Source of the DNA: Catenulispora sp. EB89 | GTDB taxonomy: Bacteria > Actinomycetota > Actinomycetes > Streptomycetales > Catenulisporaceae | Assembly (NCBI RefSeq): GCF_041261445.1 | Contig: NZ_JBGCCU010000009.1 | Span: 310,001-374,000 of the forward strand | DNA length: 64,000 nucleotides | Direction: 5' to 3' | Shown here: positions 23,834-31,494 of the stretch, one piece after another | Layout: every line of letters begins with the position of its first letter | Numbering within the stretch: position 1 is the first letter of the stretch | The notes under the pieces: model-generated | Databases searched by the model: none | What the model was told of the DNA's origin: nothing | What the model saw: only the letters and a program-made list of their open reading frames with translations | Program-made: the position numbers and the translations under genes

Positions 23834-24553
23834 TCACGCCGTCGCCGCCTCCACCGCCGCCCGAGTCCCCGGCACGAAGCGGTAGCCCGTCCCGAACTCG
23901 GTGAGCAGATGCACCGGGTGCTGCGGGTCGGCTTCGAGCTTGCGGCGCAGGCGCGCCATGTGGAAGCGCAGGTGGCCGCTGTCGCCGGCGGCCTGGCCCC
24001 AGACGTCGCGCAGTAGGCGGGCGATGCTGACGAGTTGGTTCGGGTGCCGCAGGAGTGGTTCGAGCACTGCCCACTCGGTGCGGGTGAGGCGGATGCCGGC
24101 GCCGTCGCGGGTCACCGTGCGCGCCGCGAGGTCCACGGTGCTGGGGCCGATGACGAACCGCACCGCGGCCGAGGCGGCTGCTTCGCCCGCGAACTCCCGG
24201 CGTCGCAGCACGGCGCGGAGGCGGGCGATGAGCTCGTCCATGGAGAACGGTTTGCTGACGAAGTCATCCGCCCCGGCATCGAGCACCCGCACCTTCTCCG
24301 CCTGGTCGGTACGCCCGGAGAGCACCACGATCGGGACCTCCGTCCAACCGCGCAGGCGCAGGATGACGTCGGCGCCGTCCATATCGGGCAGGCCGAGGTC
24401 CAGCAGCACGAGATCGGGACGATGCCGCGCGGCGGACGCGAGCGCGTCCACACCGCCGCCGGCCGTCTCGACCTCGTACGAGCGGGCTTTCAAGGTGATG
24501 CGGAGAGCTCGCAGCAGCTGCGGCTCGTCGTCCACGACAAGGATCTTCGTCAC
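23834..24553 (-). CDS. kdpE: KdpE-like response regulator, orphan
   Basis: An OmpR/PhoB-type response regulator, 239 residues. The receiver has KILVVDDEPQLLRALRITL, the phospho-accepting Asp in LVLLDLGLPDMDG and the conserved Lys in SKPFSMDEL; the winged-helix output domain has RLTRTEWAVLEPLLRHPNQLVSIARLLRDVWG, very like KdpE. No sensor kinase (KdpD) gene flanks it, and the kdp operon lies 12 kb away. KdpE identity is a family-level judgement; its signal source is not visible here. Confidence 0.82.
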   Translation of the reverse strand: MTKILVVDDEPQLLRALRITLKARSYEVETAGGGVDALASAARHRPDLVLLDLGLPDMDGADVILRLRGWTEVPIVVLSGRTDQAEKVRVLDAGADDFVSKPFSMDELIARLRAVLRRREFAGEAAASAAVRFVIGPSTVDLAARTVTRDGAGIRLTRTEWAVLEPLLRHPNQLVSIARLLRDVWGQAAGDSGHLRFHMARLRRKLEADPQHPVHLLTEFGTGYRFVPGTRAAVEAATA

Positions 24554-24706
24554 TTGCGCCGTTGCCTTTCGGTGGCGGGGCTACGTGATAACAGTGAACG
24601 CCCGGTATATACGGATGCTCCGTACCACTCGCATGACGCAAACGCCGTCACCACGAACGCAAACGCCCCACCTCCGAGATGCACGCCCCGCTCGCGCCGA
24701 CGCGCC

Positions 24707-26125
24707 TCAGAACAGCGCCTCCCCCGGCTCCACCTCGCGCCTGGCGACCCGGCCGCCCTCGACCCCCACGATCGGCGCCGGATACCCGCGCTCGCTCAGC
24801 GCGGCCGGGCCGAGGCGCCAGGGCTGGTGCACCTGCGCCGGGTCCGCCAAGTCCGCGAGTTCGGGGACGTACCTGCGTACGTACTCCCCCGCCGGGTCGT
24901 AGCGCGCGGCCTGGCGCAGCGGGTTCAGCACGCGGTTGGGGCGGGTGTCCATGCCGGTGCCGGCGACCCACTGCCAGTTCAGGATGTTGTTGGCGACGTC
25001 GGCGTCGAGGAGGTGGTGCGCGAAGTGCGCGGCGCCGTGGCGCCAGTCGATGCCGAGGGTCTTGGTCAGGAAGCCCGCGGTGATCAGGCGCGCGCGGTTG
25101 TGCATCCAGCCTTCGGCGGCGAGCTGACGGATGCCGGCGTCGACGACGGGGATGCCGGTGGCGCCCGACGTCCATGCCGCCAGGCCCTCGGCGTCGTCGG
25201 CCCAGGTACCGCGCGAGCGCAGGTCGGTATGGGCGGCGTCCGGGCGCGCGGCGAGGACCTGGTGGTGGAAGTCGCGCCAGCACAGCTGACGCAGGAACGC
25301 CTCCGTGCCCGCGCCGGGGTGGTCGCGGGTCGCGCGCGCCGCGAGTTCGGTGGCCGACACGCAGCCGAAGTGCAGGTACGGCGACAGTTTCGAGGTGACG
25401 TCGGCGGCGAGGTCGTCGTGGATGTCCTCGTACTCGTCGACGGTGTTGGCCAGCCACTTGCGCGCCCGGAGCCGACCGGCGCTCTCGCCACCGGGTAGGT
25501 CGGCACCCGGAACAGGGCCGGGGTCGGGCACGGTCAGCCCGGCGATGTCGGGCACGGTCAGCCGTGGCGCCTTGGCCGGAACCCGCAACGGCAGCTCGGC
25601 CCACCGCCGCCAGTACGGCGTGAACACCGAGAAGTAGTCCCGATCCGTCGGCCGCAACTCCCCCGGCACCTGGATGGTGTGGACCTGGTCGTGCAGCTGG
25701 AGCACCGCACCCTGCGCACGCAACGCCGACGCGAGCGAACGCTCCCGCTCCCGCGCGTAAGCAGTGACATCGGCGGCCAGATGCACCTCCGTCGCCCCCA
25801 CCTCGGCCGCGACCCGGCAGACCTCTGCGACGACCTCCCCCGACCGCAGCACCAGCCGCCCGCCGAGCTTGCGAAGCCCCGCATCCAGGTCGGCCAGGCA
25901 CTCCTCCAGGAACCGCCGCCGCGTCGGGCTGATCAGCGGCAGGATCCCGTCGTCGAGCACGAACAGCGGTACCACCCGGCCGTCCGAGCCCCCGGCCCCG
26001 CCACCGGACGCCGCCGCGGCGGCCAACACCGGGTTGTCGTGAACACGCAGGTCACGGGTGAACAGCGCGATCGCGGTCGGCGGCCCGGACGGCAACGAAG
26101 AAGATGTAGGCAACGGCTTACTCAC
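24707..26125 (-). CDS. phr: Deoxyribodipyrimidine photolyase (cryptochrome/photolyase family)
   Basis: Light-driven DNA repair enzyme that splits cyclobutane pyrimidine dimers, 472 residues. The N-terminal antenna domain opens with TAIALFTRDLRVHDNPVLAAA. The FAD domain has KLSPYLHFG, CWRDFHHQVLAA, WMHNRARLITAGFLTK and NNILNWQWVAGTGMDTRP, the class I photolyase core. GTG 26125 was chosen because the fold begins about 20 residues on; the in-frame frame upstream crosses the divergent promoter. It is divergent from the FAD oxidoreductase operon and carries its own copy of the ECF promoter (26154-26180), so it belongs to that sigma-factor regulon. Confidence 0.95.
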   Translation of the reverse strand: MSKPLPTSSSLPSGPPTAIALFTRDLRVHDNPVLAAAAASGGGAGGSDGRVVPLFVLDDGILPLISPTRRRFLEECLADLDAGLRKLGGRLVLRSGEVVAEVCRVAAEVGATEVHLAADVTAYARERERSLASALRAQGAVLQLHDQVHTIQVPGELRPTDRDYFSVFTPYWRRWAELPLRVPAKAPRLTVPDIAGLTVPDPGPVPGADLPGGESAGRLRARKWLANTVDEYEDIHDDLAADVTSKLSPYLHFGCVSATELAARATRDHPGAGTEAFLRQLCWRDFHHQVLAARPDAAHTDLRSRGTWADDAEGLAAWTSGATGIPVVDAGIRQLAAEGWMHNRARLITAGFLTKTLGIDWRHGAAHFAHHLLDADVANNILNWQWVAGTGMDTRPNRVLNPLRQAARYDPAGEYVRRYVPELADLADPAQVHQPWRLGPAALSERGYPAPIVGVEGGRVARREVEPGEALF

Positions 26126-26153
26126 CAATCCATTCCAGCAGCTCTCCTTGCCG

Positions 26154-26180
26154 ATTCGGAGCGGCACGCCGCACGGATTG
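26154..26180 (-). promoter_or_regulatory. ECF (SigK-type) promoter of the photolyase gene
   Basis: Minus strand: -35 CAATCC (26180-26175), 15-base spacer, -10 CCGAAT (26159-26154). Same elements and spacing as the promoters at 26199 and 29266. An AAGGAGAG ribosome site follows before the photolyase start. Confidence 0.8.
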
Positions 26181-26198
26181 CCCGCTCCCCGAATCCGC

Positions 26199-26225
26199 CA
26201 ATCCGGATCCCCGCCGGCACCGAAT
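26199..26225 (+). promoter_or_regulatory. ECF (SigK-type) promoter of the oxidoreductase operon
   Basis: CAATCC (26199-26204), 15-base spacer, CCGAAT (26220-26225). The stretch GGCACCGAATA matches the sigK promoter copy beyond the core hexamers. It lies 35 bp before the GTG at 26260, which has GGGAGG as ribosome site. Confidence 0.85.
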
Positions 26226-26259
26226 ACCTCCTGTCGAGACATCGTCAAGGGAGGTACCG

Positions 26260-27612
26260 GTGACCGCATCGGCGTCAGCACGGGACAACAACCGCGAGCA
26301 GGTAGCGGTCATCGGCTCCGGCATCGCCGGGCTGACAGCCGCCTACGTCCTGCAACGGCGCTACGACGTCCTGCTGTTCGAAGCGGACGACCGCCTCGGC
26401 GGCCACGCCCACACCCACGAGGTCGCCGACGCCGGCCGCATACTCTCCGTCGACAGCGGCTTCATCGTCCACAACCGCCGCACCTACCCGCACCTCATCC
26501 GCCTGTTCGCCGAGCTCGGCGTCGCCACCCAGCCGACCGAGATGTCGATGAGCGTGCGCTGCGAGGGCTGCGGCCTGGAGTACGCCGGCGCGAAGGGCCC
26601 GCGCGGCCTGTTCGCCACCCCCGGCCAGGCGTTACGTCCGGCGTTCCTCCGGATGCTCCTGGAGGTGCGCAGGTTCCACCGCGACGCACGTCAGCTGCTG
26701 GAAACCACGCCTGACCCGGCCGCCTCCGCCACCACGCTGCGCGAGTTCCTGGCCGCCGGCGGCTACTCCCGCTTCTTCACCGACCACTTCATCCTCCCGC
26801 TGGTCTCCGCTGTGTGGTCCTCCGGACGCGAGACCGCGGAACGCTACCCGGCCGCGTACCTGTTCCAGTTCCTCAACCACCACGGCATGCTCGCCGTCAC
26901 CGGCTCGCCCAGCTGGCGCACCGTCACCGGCGGCTCGAAGACCTACGTGGAGCGCGCGGTGAAGAACCTGCACGCCGTCCACCTGAGCACCCCGGTCCGG
27001 ACCCTGCGCCGTACCGCAGACGGAGTCGAGATCCGTGACGACGCCGACGACCTCCACACCGTCGCCAAAGTCGTCGTCGCCACCCACTCCGACCAGGCAT
27101 TACGCCTCCTCGCCGACCCCACCCCGGAGGAATCCGCGGTCCTCGGCGCCATCCCCTACTCGGTCAACGAGACCGTGCTCCACACCGACACCGCACTGCT
27201 CCCGTCGACGCGCGCCGCCTACAGCTCGTGGAACTACCTGCTGCCCTCCTGCACCCGCAGCTCCAAGCGGCCGCAGCCGCAGTCGCGACCCCGGCCCCAG
27301 CCTCACCCCGACGGATCCGCGGACCGCGCCGTCGTGACCTACGCGATGAACCACCTCCACCACCTCACCACGCCGGTCGAGTACCTGGTCACGATGAACG
27401 CCGCCGACCGGATCGACCCGGCGGCCGTCATCGACCGCATGCGCTACGAACACCCCGTCTACACCCCCGAATCCGTCGCGGCACGCTCCCGCCTCGCGGC
27501 GCTGACCACCGCCCGCACCGCCTTCGCCGGCGCCTACCACGGCTGGGGCTTCCACGAGGACGGCTGCGCCTCCGGCGTCGCGGCCGCCGCGGCGTTCGGG
27601 GTGACCTGGTGA
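26260..27612 (+). CDS. FAD-dependent amine-oxidase-like oxidoreductase (Rv0449c type)
   Basis: A 450-residue flavoprotein. The dinucleotide motif VAVIGSGIAGLTAAYVLQRR and the acidic-end FEADDRLGGHAHTH are of the amine-oxidase/desaturase type, and GWGFHEDGCASGVAAAAAFG near the C terminus is the FAD-closing segment. It matches the protein family that always accompanies DUF1365 genes, including M. tuberculosis Rv0449c. An internal Arg/Pro/Gln-rich insertion (RPQPQSRPRPQPHP) interrupts about residue 345. GTG 26260 is set by the ribosome site. First gene of the SigK-linked operon; substrate is probably a membrane fatty acyl chain, inferred from relatives. Confidence 0.87.
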   Translation: MTASASARDNNREQVAVIGSGIAGLTAAYVLQRRYDVLLFEADDRLGGHAHTHEVADAGRILSVDSGFIVHNRRTYPHLIRLFAELGVATQPTEMSMSVRCEGCGLEYAGAKGPRGLFATPGQALRPAFLRMLLEVRRFHRDARQLLETTPDPAASATTLREFLAAGGYSRFFTDHFILPLVSAVWSSGRETAERYPAAYLFQFLNHHGMLAVTGSPSWRTVTGGSKTYVERAVKNLHAVHLSTPVRTLRRTADGVEIRDDADDLHTVAKVVVATHSDQALRLLADPTPEESAVLGAIPYSVNETVLHTDTALLPSTRAAYSSWNYLLPSCTRSSKRPQPQSRPRPQPHPDGSADRAVVTYAMNHLHHLTTPVEYLVTMNAADRIDPAAVIDRMRYEHPVYTPESVAARSRLAALTTARTAFAGAYHGWGFHEDGCASGVAAAAAFGVTW

Positions 27613-28400
27613 GCAGCGTGGCGAGTACCCCAGCGGAAACATCAGCGCTCTACGAATGCCACATCCGCCACGTGCGCCGAGGCCGCGTGGCGAACGACTT
27701 CACGTACTCCTCCTACCTCTGGCTGGTCGACCTCGACCACCTCCCCCACCTGCCCGGCCCGCTGCGTCCGCTCGCCGGTTTCACCCCCGCCGACCACTTC
27801 ACCGGCACCGACATCAGCATCCGCGCCGGCTTGGAGGACTTCCTCGCCGACCACGGGATCTACCTCACCGGCGGCAGGGTCCTGATGCTCACCGCGGCCC
27901 GCGTGCTCGGCTACGTGTTCAACCCGCTGACGGTCTACTGGGTCCGCGACGCCGACGACCGCCTCCTGTGCGCCGTCGCCGAAGTCCACAACACTTACGG
28001 TGGACGCCACGCCTATCTCCTGTTCCCCGACGAGGAAGGCCGCGCGAACGTCGCCAAGGAGTTCTACGTCTCGCCCTTCCTGCCGATCGAAGGCGGCGTC
28101 TACCGCATGCGTCTGCCCGAGCCCGACGACCAGCTCAGCCTCGCGATCCAGCTGGACGTGCCGGACGCGGCGCCGTTCGTGGCCAGCGTCCACGGCCGGC
28201 GCCGCGCCGCGACCCCCCGCGAGCTGCTGCGCCTGGCCGCCCGGCACCCGCTGGCGCCGCTGGCGGTCGCGGCCCGCATCCGAAGGCAGGGTGTTGCGTT
28301 GTTCCTGCGCGGGCTGCCGGTCGTCCCACGACCTGGAACCCGCCGAAGCGCCAGGCGCGACCGCAAAATCAAAGACCTGACAAAGACCGGAGGACAGTAA
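27609..28400 (+). CDS. DUF1365 family protein (Rv0448c type)
   Basis: A 263-residue protein of the DUF1365 family, of unknown biochemical function, coupled across bacteria to FAD oxidoreductase and cyclopropane-synthase-like genes. Signature stretches are SALYECHIRHVRRGRVANDF, RVLGYVFNPLTVYW, AVAEVHNTYGGRHAYLL and KEFYVSPFLPIEG. GTG 27609 overlaps the preceding stop (GTGA). The C terminus is Arg/Lys-rich. The usual downstream partner, an SAM-dependent cyclopropane synthase (UfaA1 in mycobacteria), is absent here; the next gene begins 2 bp later. Confidence 0.9.
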   Translation: MSSVASTPAETSALYECHIRHVRRGRVANDFTYSSYLWLVDLDHLPHLPGPLRPLAGFTPADHFTGTDISIRAGLEDFLADHGIYLTGGRVLMLTAARVLGYVFNPLTVYWVRDADDRLLCAVAEVHNTYGGRHAYLLFPDEEGRANVAKEFYVSPFLPIEGGVYRMRLPEPDDQLSLAIQLDVPDAAPFVASVHGRRRAATPRELLRLAARHPLAPLAVAARIRRQGVALFLRGLPVVPRPGTRRSARRDRKIKDLTKTGGQ

Positions 28401-28402
28401 GT

Positions 28403-29215
28403 ATGCGGGCTGAGTCAGTGTCGGCGTTCGCCGCCGTGTCGGCCATCGACGCGGCGGTTCTTCTGATCGTGTTCAGCGCCGTGTTCGTCGTCGCCCTACC
28501 TCGGAACCGTCACCGATACGTCGACGCCGTATGGGGATCGGCGTTCGCGCTGGTCGCCGTCGTGACCACCGCGCTGACCACCGGGCACGGCGACGGATGG
28601 CGCCGCTGGCTGCTGACCGCCTGCACCGTCGCGTGGGGGCTGCGGCTCTCGCTGCACATCGCCCGACGCGGACGCGGCGCCCCGGAGGATCCCCGCTACG
28701 CCGCGATGCTGGCCAAGGCCGGCGGGAATCCGGCGTGGGCCGCGTTCACCCGCGTCTACCTGCTGCAAGGGGCGCTGGTCTGGTTCATTTCGCTGCCGGT
28801 GCAGGTCGGCCTGGTCGCGATCGGCACTTCGGCCGTGGCCGTCGCGTGCGCCGTGATCGGCGTGCTGCTGTGGCTGGTCGGCATCGGTTTCGAGGCGGTC
28901 GGCGACTGGCAGCTGGCGCGCTTCAAATCCGATCCGGCCAACCGCGGCCGTCTCATGACCGAGGGCTTGTGGCGCTATACCCGCCACCCCAACTACTTCG
29001 GCGACGCCTGTGTGTGGTGGGGGCTGTTCCTGATCGCCGTGGGCGCCTGGCCGGTGCTGCTGACCGTCCTGTCGCCGGCGCTGATGACCTGGCTGCTGAC
29101 CTCCGGGAGCGGTAAGCCCCTGGTGGAGGCCCATTTGTCGGCGACGCGTCCCGGCTACGCCGACTACGCCGCACGGACCAGCGCGTTTCTCCCCCGCTTC
29201 CCGAAGCGGAGCTGA
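28403..29215 (+). CDS. DUF1295 / steroid 5-alpha-reductase-like membrane protein (Rv0446c type)
   Basis: A multi-pass membrane protein of 270 residues with about six hydrophobic segments. The C-terminal part has the DUF1295/5-alpha-reductase/ICMT signature GLWRYTRHPNYFGDACVWWG. RBS GGAGGA precedes ATG 28403 by a few bases, following directly on the DUF1365 stop. Members reduce or modify lipid double bonds in the membrane. With the two genes upstream it probably acts on unsaturated fatty acyl chains under the same stress control; the exact reaction is unknown. Confidence 0.88.
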   Translation: MRAESVSAFAAVSAIDAAVLLIVFSAVFVVALPRNRHRYVDAVWGSAFALVAVVTTALTTGHGDGWRRWLLTACTVAWGLRLSLHIARRGRGAPEDPRYAAMLAKAGGNPAWAAFTRVYLLQGALVWFISLPVQVGLVAIGTSAVAVACAVIGVLLWLVGIGFEAVGDWQLARFKSDPANRGRLMTEGLWRYTRHPNYFGDACVWWGLFLIAVGAWPVLLTVLSPALMTWLLTSGSGKPLVEAHLSATRPGYADYAARTSAFLPRFPKRS

Positions 29216-29265
29216 GGCTGCTGACCGGCATCAACGCGGAGCCGACGATGTAGACACGTCCGGAC

Positions 29266-29292
29266 CAATCCGGGACGGCTTGGGCACCGAAT
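29266..29292 (+). promoter_or_regulatory. ECF (SigK-type) autoregulatory promoter of sigK
   Basis: CAATCC (29266-29271), 15-base spacer, CCGAAT (29287-29292). The GTG at 29300 is 7 bases past the -10, so sigK would be transcribed as a leaderless or nearly leaderless mRNA from its own factor. Confidence 0.82.
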
Positions 29293-29299
29293 AGCAGTC

Positions 29300-29971
29300 G
29301 TGAGGCCAGAATTGGGACAGGCAGAGCGCCGCCGTGCCCCCGACGACTTCGACAGCTGGAGACGACAGCCCATGCTCGGACGTGCCGGCTCCAAGTCTGC
29401 CGGCTCCAAGACCGCGCCTGAGGAACAGGCGACGCTCGAATCGCAGCTGCACCGCGTGGCCCTCGGCGACCGGCAGGCCTTCGACACGGTCTACGAACAG
29501 CTCGCCCCGCCGATCCTGGGTGTGGCGCGCCGCGTGCTGCGCGATCCGGCGCAGGCCGAGGAGGTGGCACAGGAGGTGCTGGTCGAGATCTGGCGCACCG
29601 CCAGCCGCTTCGATCCGGAGCGCGGCTCGGTCCGGGCCTGGGCGCTGACCATGGCGCACGCGCGCGCCGTGGACCGCGTGCGCTCCGCCGATGCCGCCGC
29701 CCGCCGCGACGCGCGCGCCGCCGAGCTGATGGTCGAGCCGCCGTTCGACCAGGTGGTGGAGGCGGTGGAGGCGCGGCTGGACCGGGAGCGCGTCCGGCGA
29801 TGTATGGAGGGGCTCACAGAACTACAACGCCAGTCGGTGACGTTGGCGTATTACGGCGGCTACACGTACTCGCAGGTGGCGCATCTGTTGAACAGCCCGC
29901 TCGGCACTGTGAAAACCCGTCTGCGCGACGGCCTGGCCCGGCTCCGCGACTGCCTGGGGGTGGGAGGATGA
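29300..29971 (+). CDS. sigK: ECF sigma factor, SigK-like
   Basis: An extracytoplasmic-function sigma factor of 223 residues. Region 2 (DPAQAEEVAQEVLVEIWRTA, SVRAWALTMAHARAVDRVR) and region 4 (LTELQRQSVTLAYYGGYTYS, SPLGTVKTRLRDGLARLR) are typical of the SigK/RskA group. It is followed with an ATGA overlap by its zinc anti-sigma factor and preceded by the DUF1295 gene, as in mycobacterial sigK loci. GTG 29300 sits right after the promoter; ATG 29372 is an alternative giving a 199-residue product without the poorly conserved N terminus. It probably drives all three CAATCC-N15-CCGAAT promoters. Confidence 0.9.
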   Translation: MRPELGQAERRRAPDDFDSWRRQPMLGRAGSKSAGSKTAPEEQATLESQLHRVALGDRQAFDTVYEQLAPPILGVARRVLRDPAQAEEVAQEVLVEIWRTASRFDPERGSVRAWALTMAHARAVDRVRSADAAARRDARAAELMVEPPFDQVVEAVEARLDRERVRRCMEGLTELQRQSVTLAYYGGYTYSQVAHLLNSPLGTVKTRLRDGLARLRDCLGVGG

Positions 29972-30735
29972 ACGCCATGGACCCGGAAGTCCACTCGCTC
30001 ACCGGAGCGTATGTGTGCCACGCGCTGGAGCCGGCCGAGCGTGAGGCTTTCGAACGTCATCTGGCCCAGTGCCCCACCTGCGTGCAGGAGGTGGCTGAGC
30101 TGCAGGAGACCGCGGCGCTGCTGGCCTCGGCCGCCGCCGAGACGCCGCCGGCGCGGCTGAAGGCGGCGGTGGACGCGCAGATCGCGGTGACGCGGCAGAT
30201 CCCGCCGCTGGTCGCGCACGGCCCGGCGGCCGACCTGGCCGCGGCGCGGCAGGCCGCGGCCCGGCCCCGGCGGCGGTGGTTCACGGCCCTGGGGTGGGGC
30301 GTGGCGACCGGGCTGGCGGTGGCGGTCGCGGTGCTGGGGGTGCGGGTCGGCGACCAGCAGAGCCAGATCGACCAGGCGAACCAGCGCAGTGCGGCGATCT
30401 CGACGCTGCTGTCGGCGCCGGACGCGCACGCCGACAGCGTGAACGTCAGCAGCGGCGGGACCGGGATCGTACTGGTCTCGCGGTCGCGGGACGAGGCGGC
30501 GATCACGATCAGCGGGCTGGCGCGCCTGGAGCCGGGGAAGGCTTACCAGCTGTGGATGATGGGGCCGTCCGGGACGCGGTCCGGTGGGGTGCTGCCCGCC
30601 GGGACGCAGGCTTCGGACTCGGTGCTGGCGCACGGGTTGGGTGACGCGCAGACGATCGGGCTGACGGTGGAGCCGGCCGGGGGGTCGGCGCAGCCGACGA
30701 CCGCACCGATCATGTTGCTGCCTATGCCTGCTTGA
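29968..30735 (+). CDS. rskA: Anti-sigma-K factor (RskA family)
   Basis: A membrane-bound anti-sigma factor of 255 residues. The N-terminal zinc anti-sigma domain has HLAQCPTC (HxxxCxxC) with the earlier His in VHSLTGAYVCHALEP. One membrane helix (about 105-125, WFTALGWGVATGLAVAVAVL) follows, and the outer RskA domain ends with AITISGLARLEPGKAYQLWM and GLTVEPAGGS. ATG 29968 overlaps the sigK stop. Release of SigK would follow a signal sensed outside or by redox at the zinc site; the signal is not known. Confidence 0.9.
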   Translation: MNAMDPEVHSLTGAYVCHALEPAEREAFERHLAQCPTCVQEVAELQETAALLASAAAETPPARLKAAVDAQIAVTRQIPPLVAHGPAADLAAARQAAARPRRRWFTALGWGVATGLAVAVAVLGVRVGDQQSQIDQANQRSAAISTLLSAPDAHADSVNVSSGGTGIVLVSRSRDEAAITISGLARLEPGKAYQLWMMGPSGTRSGGVLPAGTQASDSVLAHGLGDAQTIGLTVEPAGGSAQPTTAPIMLLPMPA

Positions 30736-30771
30736 TGCGTCGACTCATCGACTTGAAGCGTTGACCCATTG

Positions 30772-31365
30772 TCAGGCGTCGGCCAGCCAGGCGCGGGCCG
30801 CGTCGAGGATGGCCTGTTCCTGGTCGCTGAAGCGGGTCGGGAACGGGCCGGCCACTGACGCGCCGGTGCTTTCGAGCAGGTAGGCCAGAGCGGCGTACTC
30901 GCGGGGATGCCGGCTGCGCAGGTCGTCGGAGTCGATGTCCTCGGCGGCACGCGTGCCGAACGGGAACGTGAAGCCGCCCATGTCGTAGACGGAGTCGCGG
31001 TGCTCGATGCGCCAGACGCCGTCGCGGCGGCTGACGCGGTCGAGGAAGCGGTTGTGGACCGTGGCGCCGATGCCCAGTTCCGTGTGGTCGGCGAGGAGGA
31101 TCGCGTTGGTCTCGACGAAGGCCCGGTCGCCGGCGAACTCGACGGTCGGGGCGCCGATGAAGTGCTTGCTGCGCAGGGGGCCGTGGGACATGCGGCGGGA
31201 GCCTTCGACGAAGTCGAGGGCTTTGCCGTCGAACCACAGGATTCTGAGGGTCGCGTCCGGGTGGAAGAGGGTGGCCAGCGCTTCCCAGTCCTGGCGGTCG
31301 CGGTGGATCCAGCCGGTCATCAGGTCGCTGATGGCTTGACGGTCTTGTGTGCGGTCGTCGGACAT
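30772..31365 (-). CDS. SnoaL-like / NTF2-fold protein
   Basis: A 197-residue alpha+beta cone protein: DRQAISDLMTGWIHRDRQDW, TLFHPDATLRILWFDG, FIGAPTVEFAGDRAFVETNA and RDGVWRIEHRDSVYD are usual SnoaL_4/NTF2 features. Members include polyketide cyclases and ring-hydroxylating dioxygenase small subunits. No catalytic residue can be assigned and no partner gene is adjacent. ATG 31365 is near the conserved start. Confidence 0.82.
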   Translation of the reverse strand: MSDDRTQDRQAISDLMTGWIHRDRQDWEALATLFHPDATLRILWFDGKALDFVEGSRRMSHGPLRSKHFIGAPTVEFAGDRAFVETNAILLADHTELGIGATVHNRFLDRVSRRDGVWRIEHRDSVYDMGGFTFPFGTRAAEDIDSDDLRSRHPREYAALAYLLESTGASVAGPFPTRFSDQEQAILDAARAWLADA

Positions 31366-31494
31366 GGGGCCTCCTGCGTGGATTGAGGGAACCGATTGAG
31401 GGAACCGTGGGCAGGACCGGTGCGTCGAAGTGGCACCAGTTCTTCGGGTTTCGGGTTTTCCGGTTTCCGGTTTTCGGGCTTCTTAGGGGCGGCG
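31366..31494. repeat. Short tandem repeats ahead of the lipoprotein gene
   Basis: GATTGAGGGAACC occurs twice in tandem (about 31381-31407), then a TTCGGG/TTTCCGG-rich stretch (about 31441-31480) of low complexity. The interval also holds the divergent promoters of the NTF2-like and lipoprotein genes, unrecognised by motif. Confidence 0.5.

Noticed and set aside
26186-26194. A further CCGAAT box between the divergent SigK-type promoters
   Set aside because: No CAATCC or similar -35 lies 14-17 bp upstream on the same strand; probably chance in a region rich in the motif.
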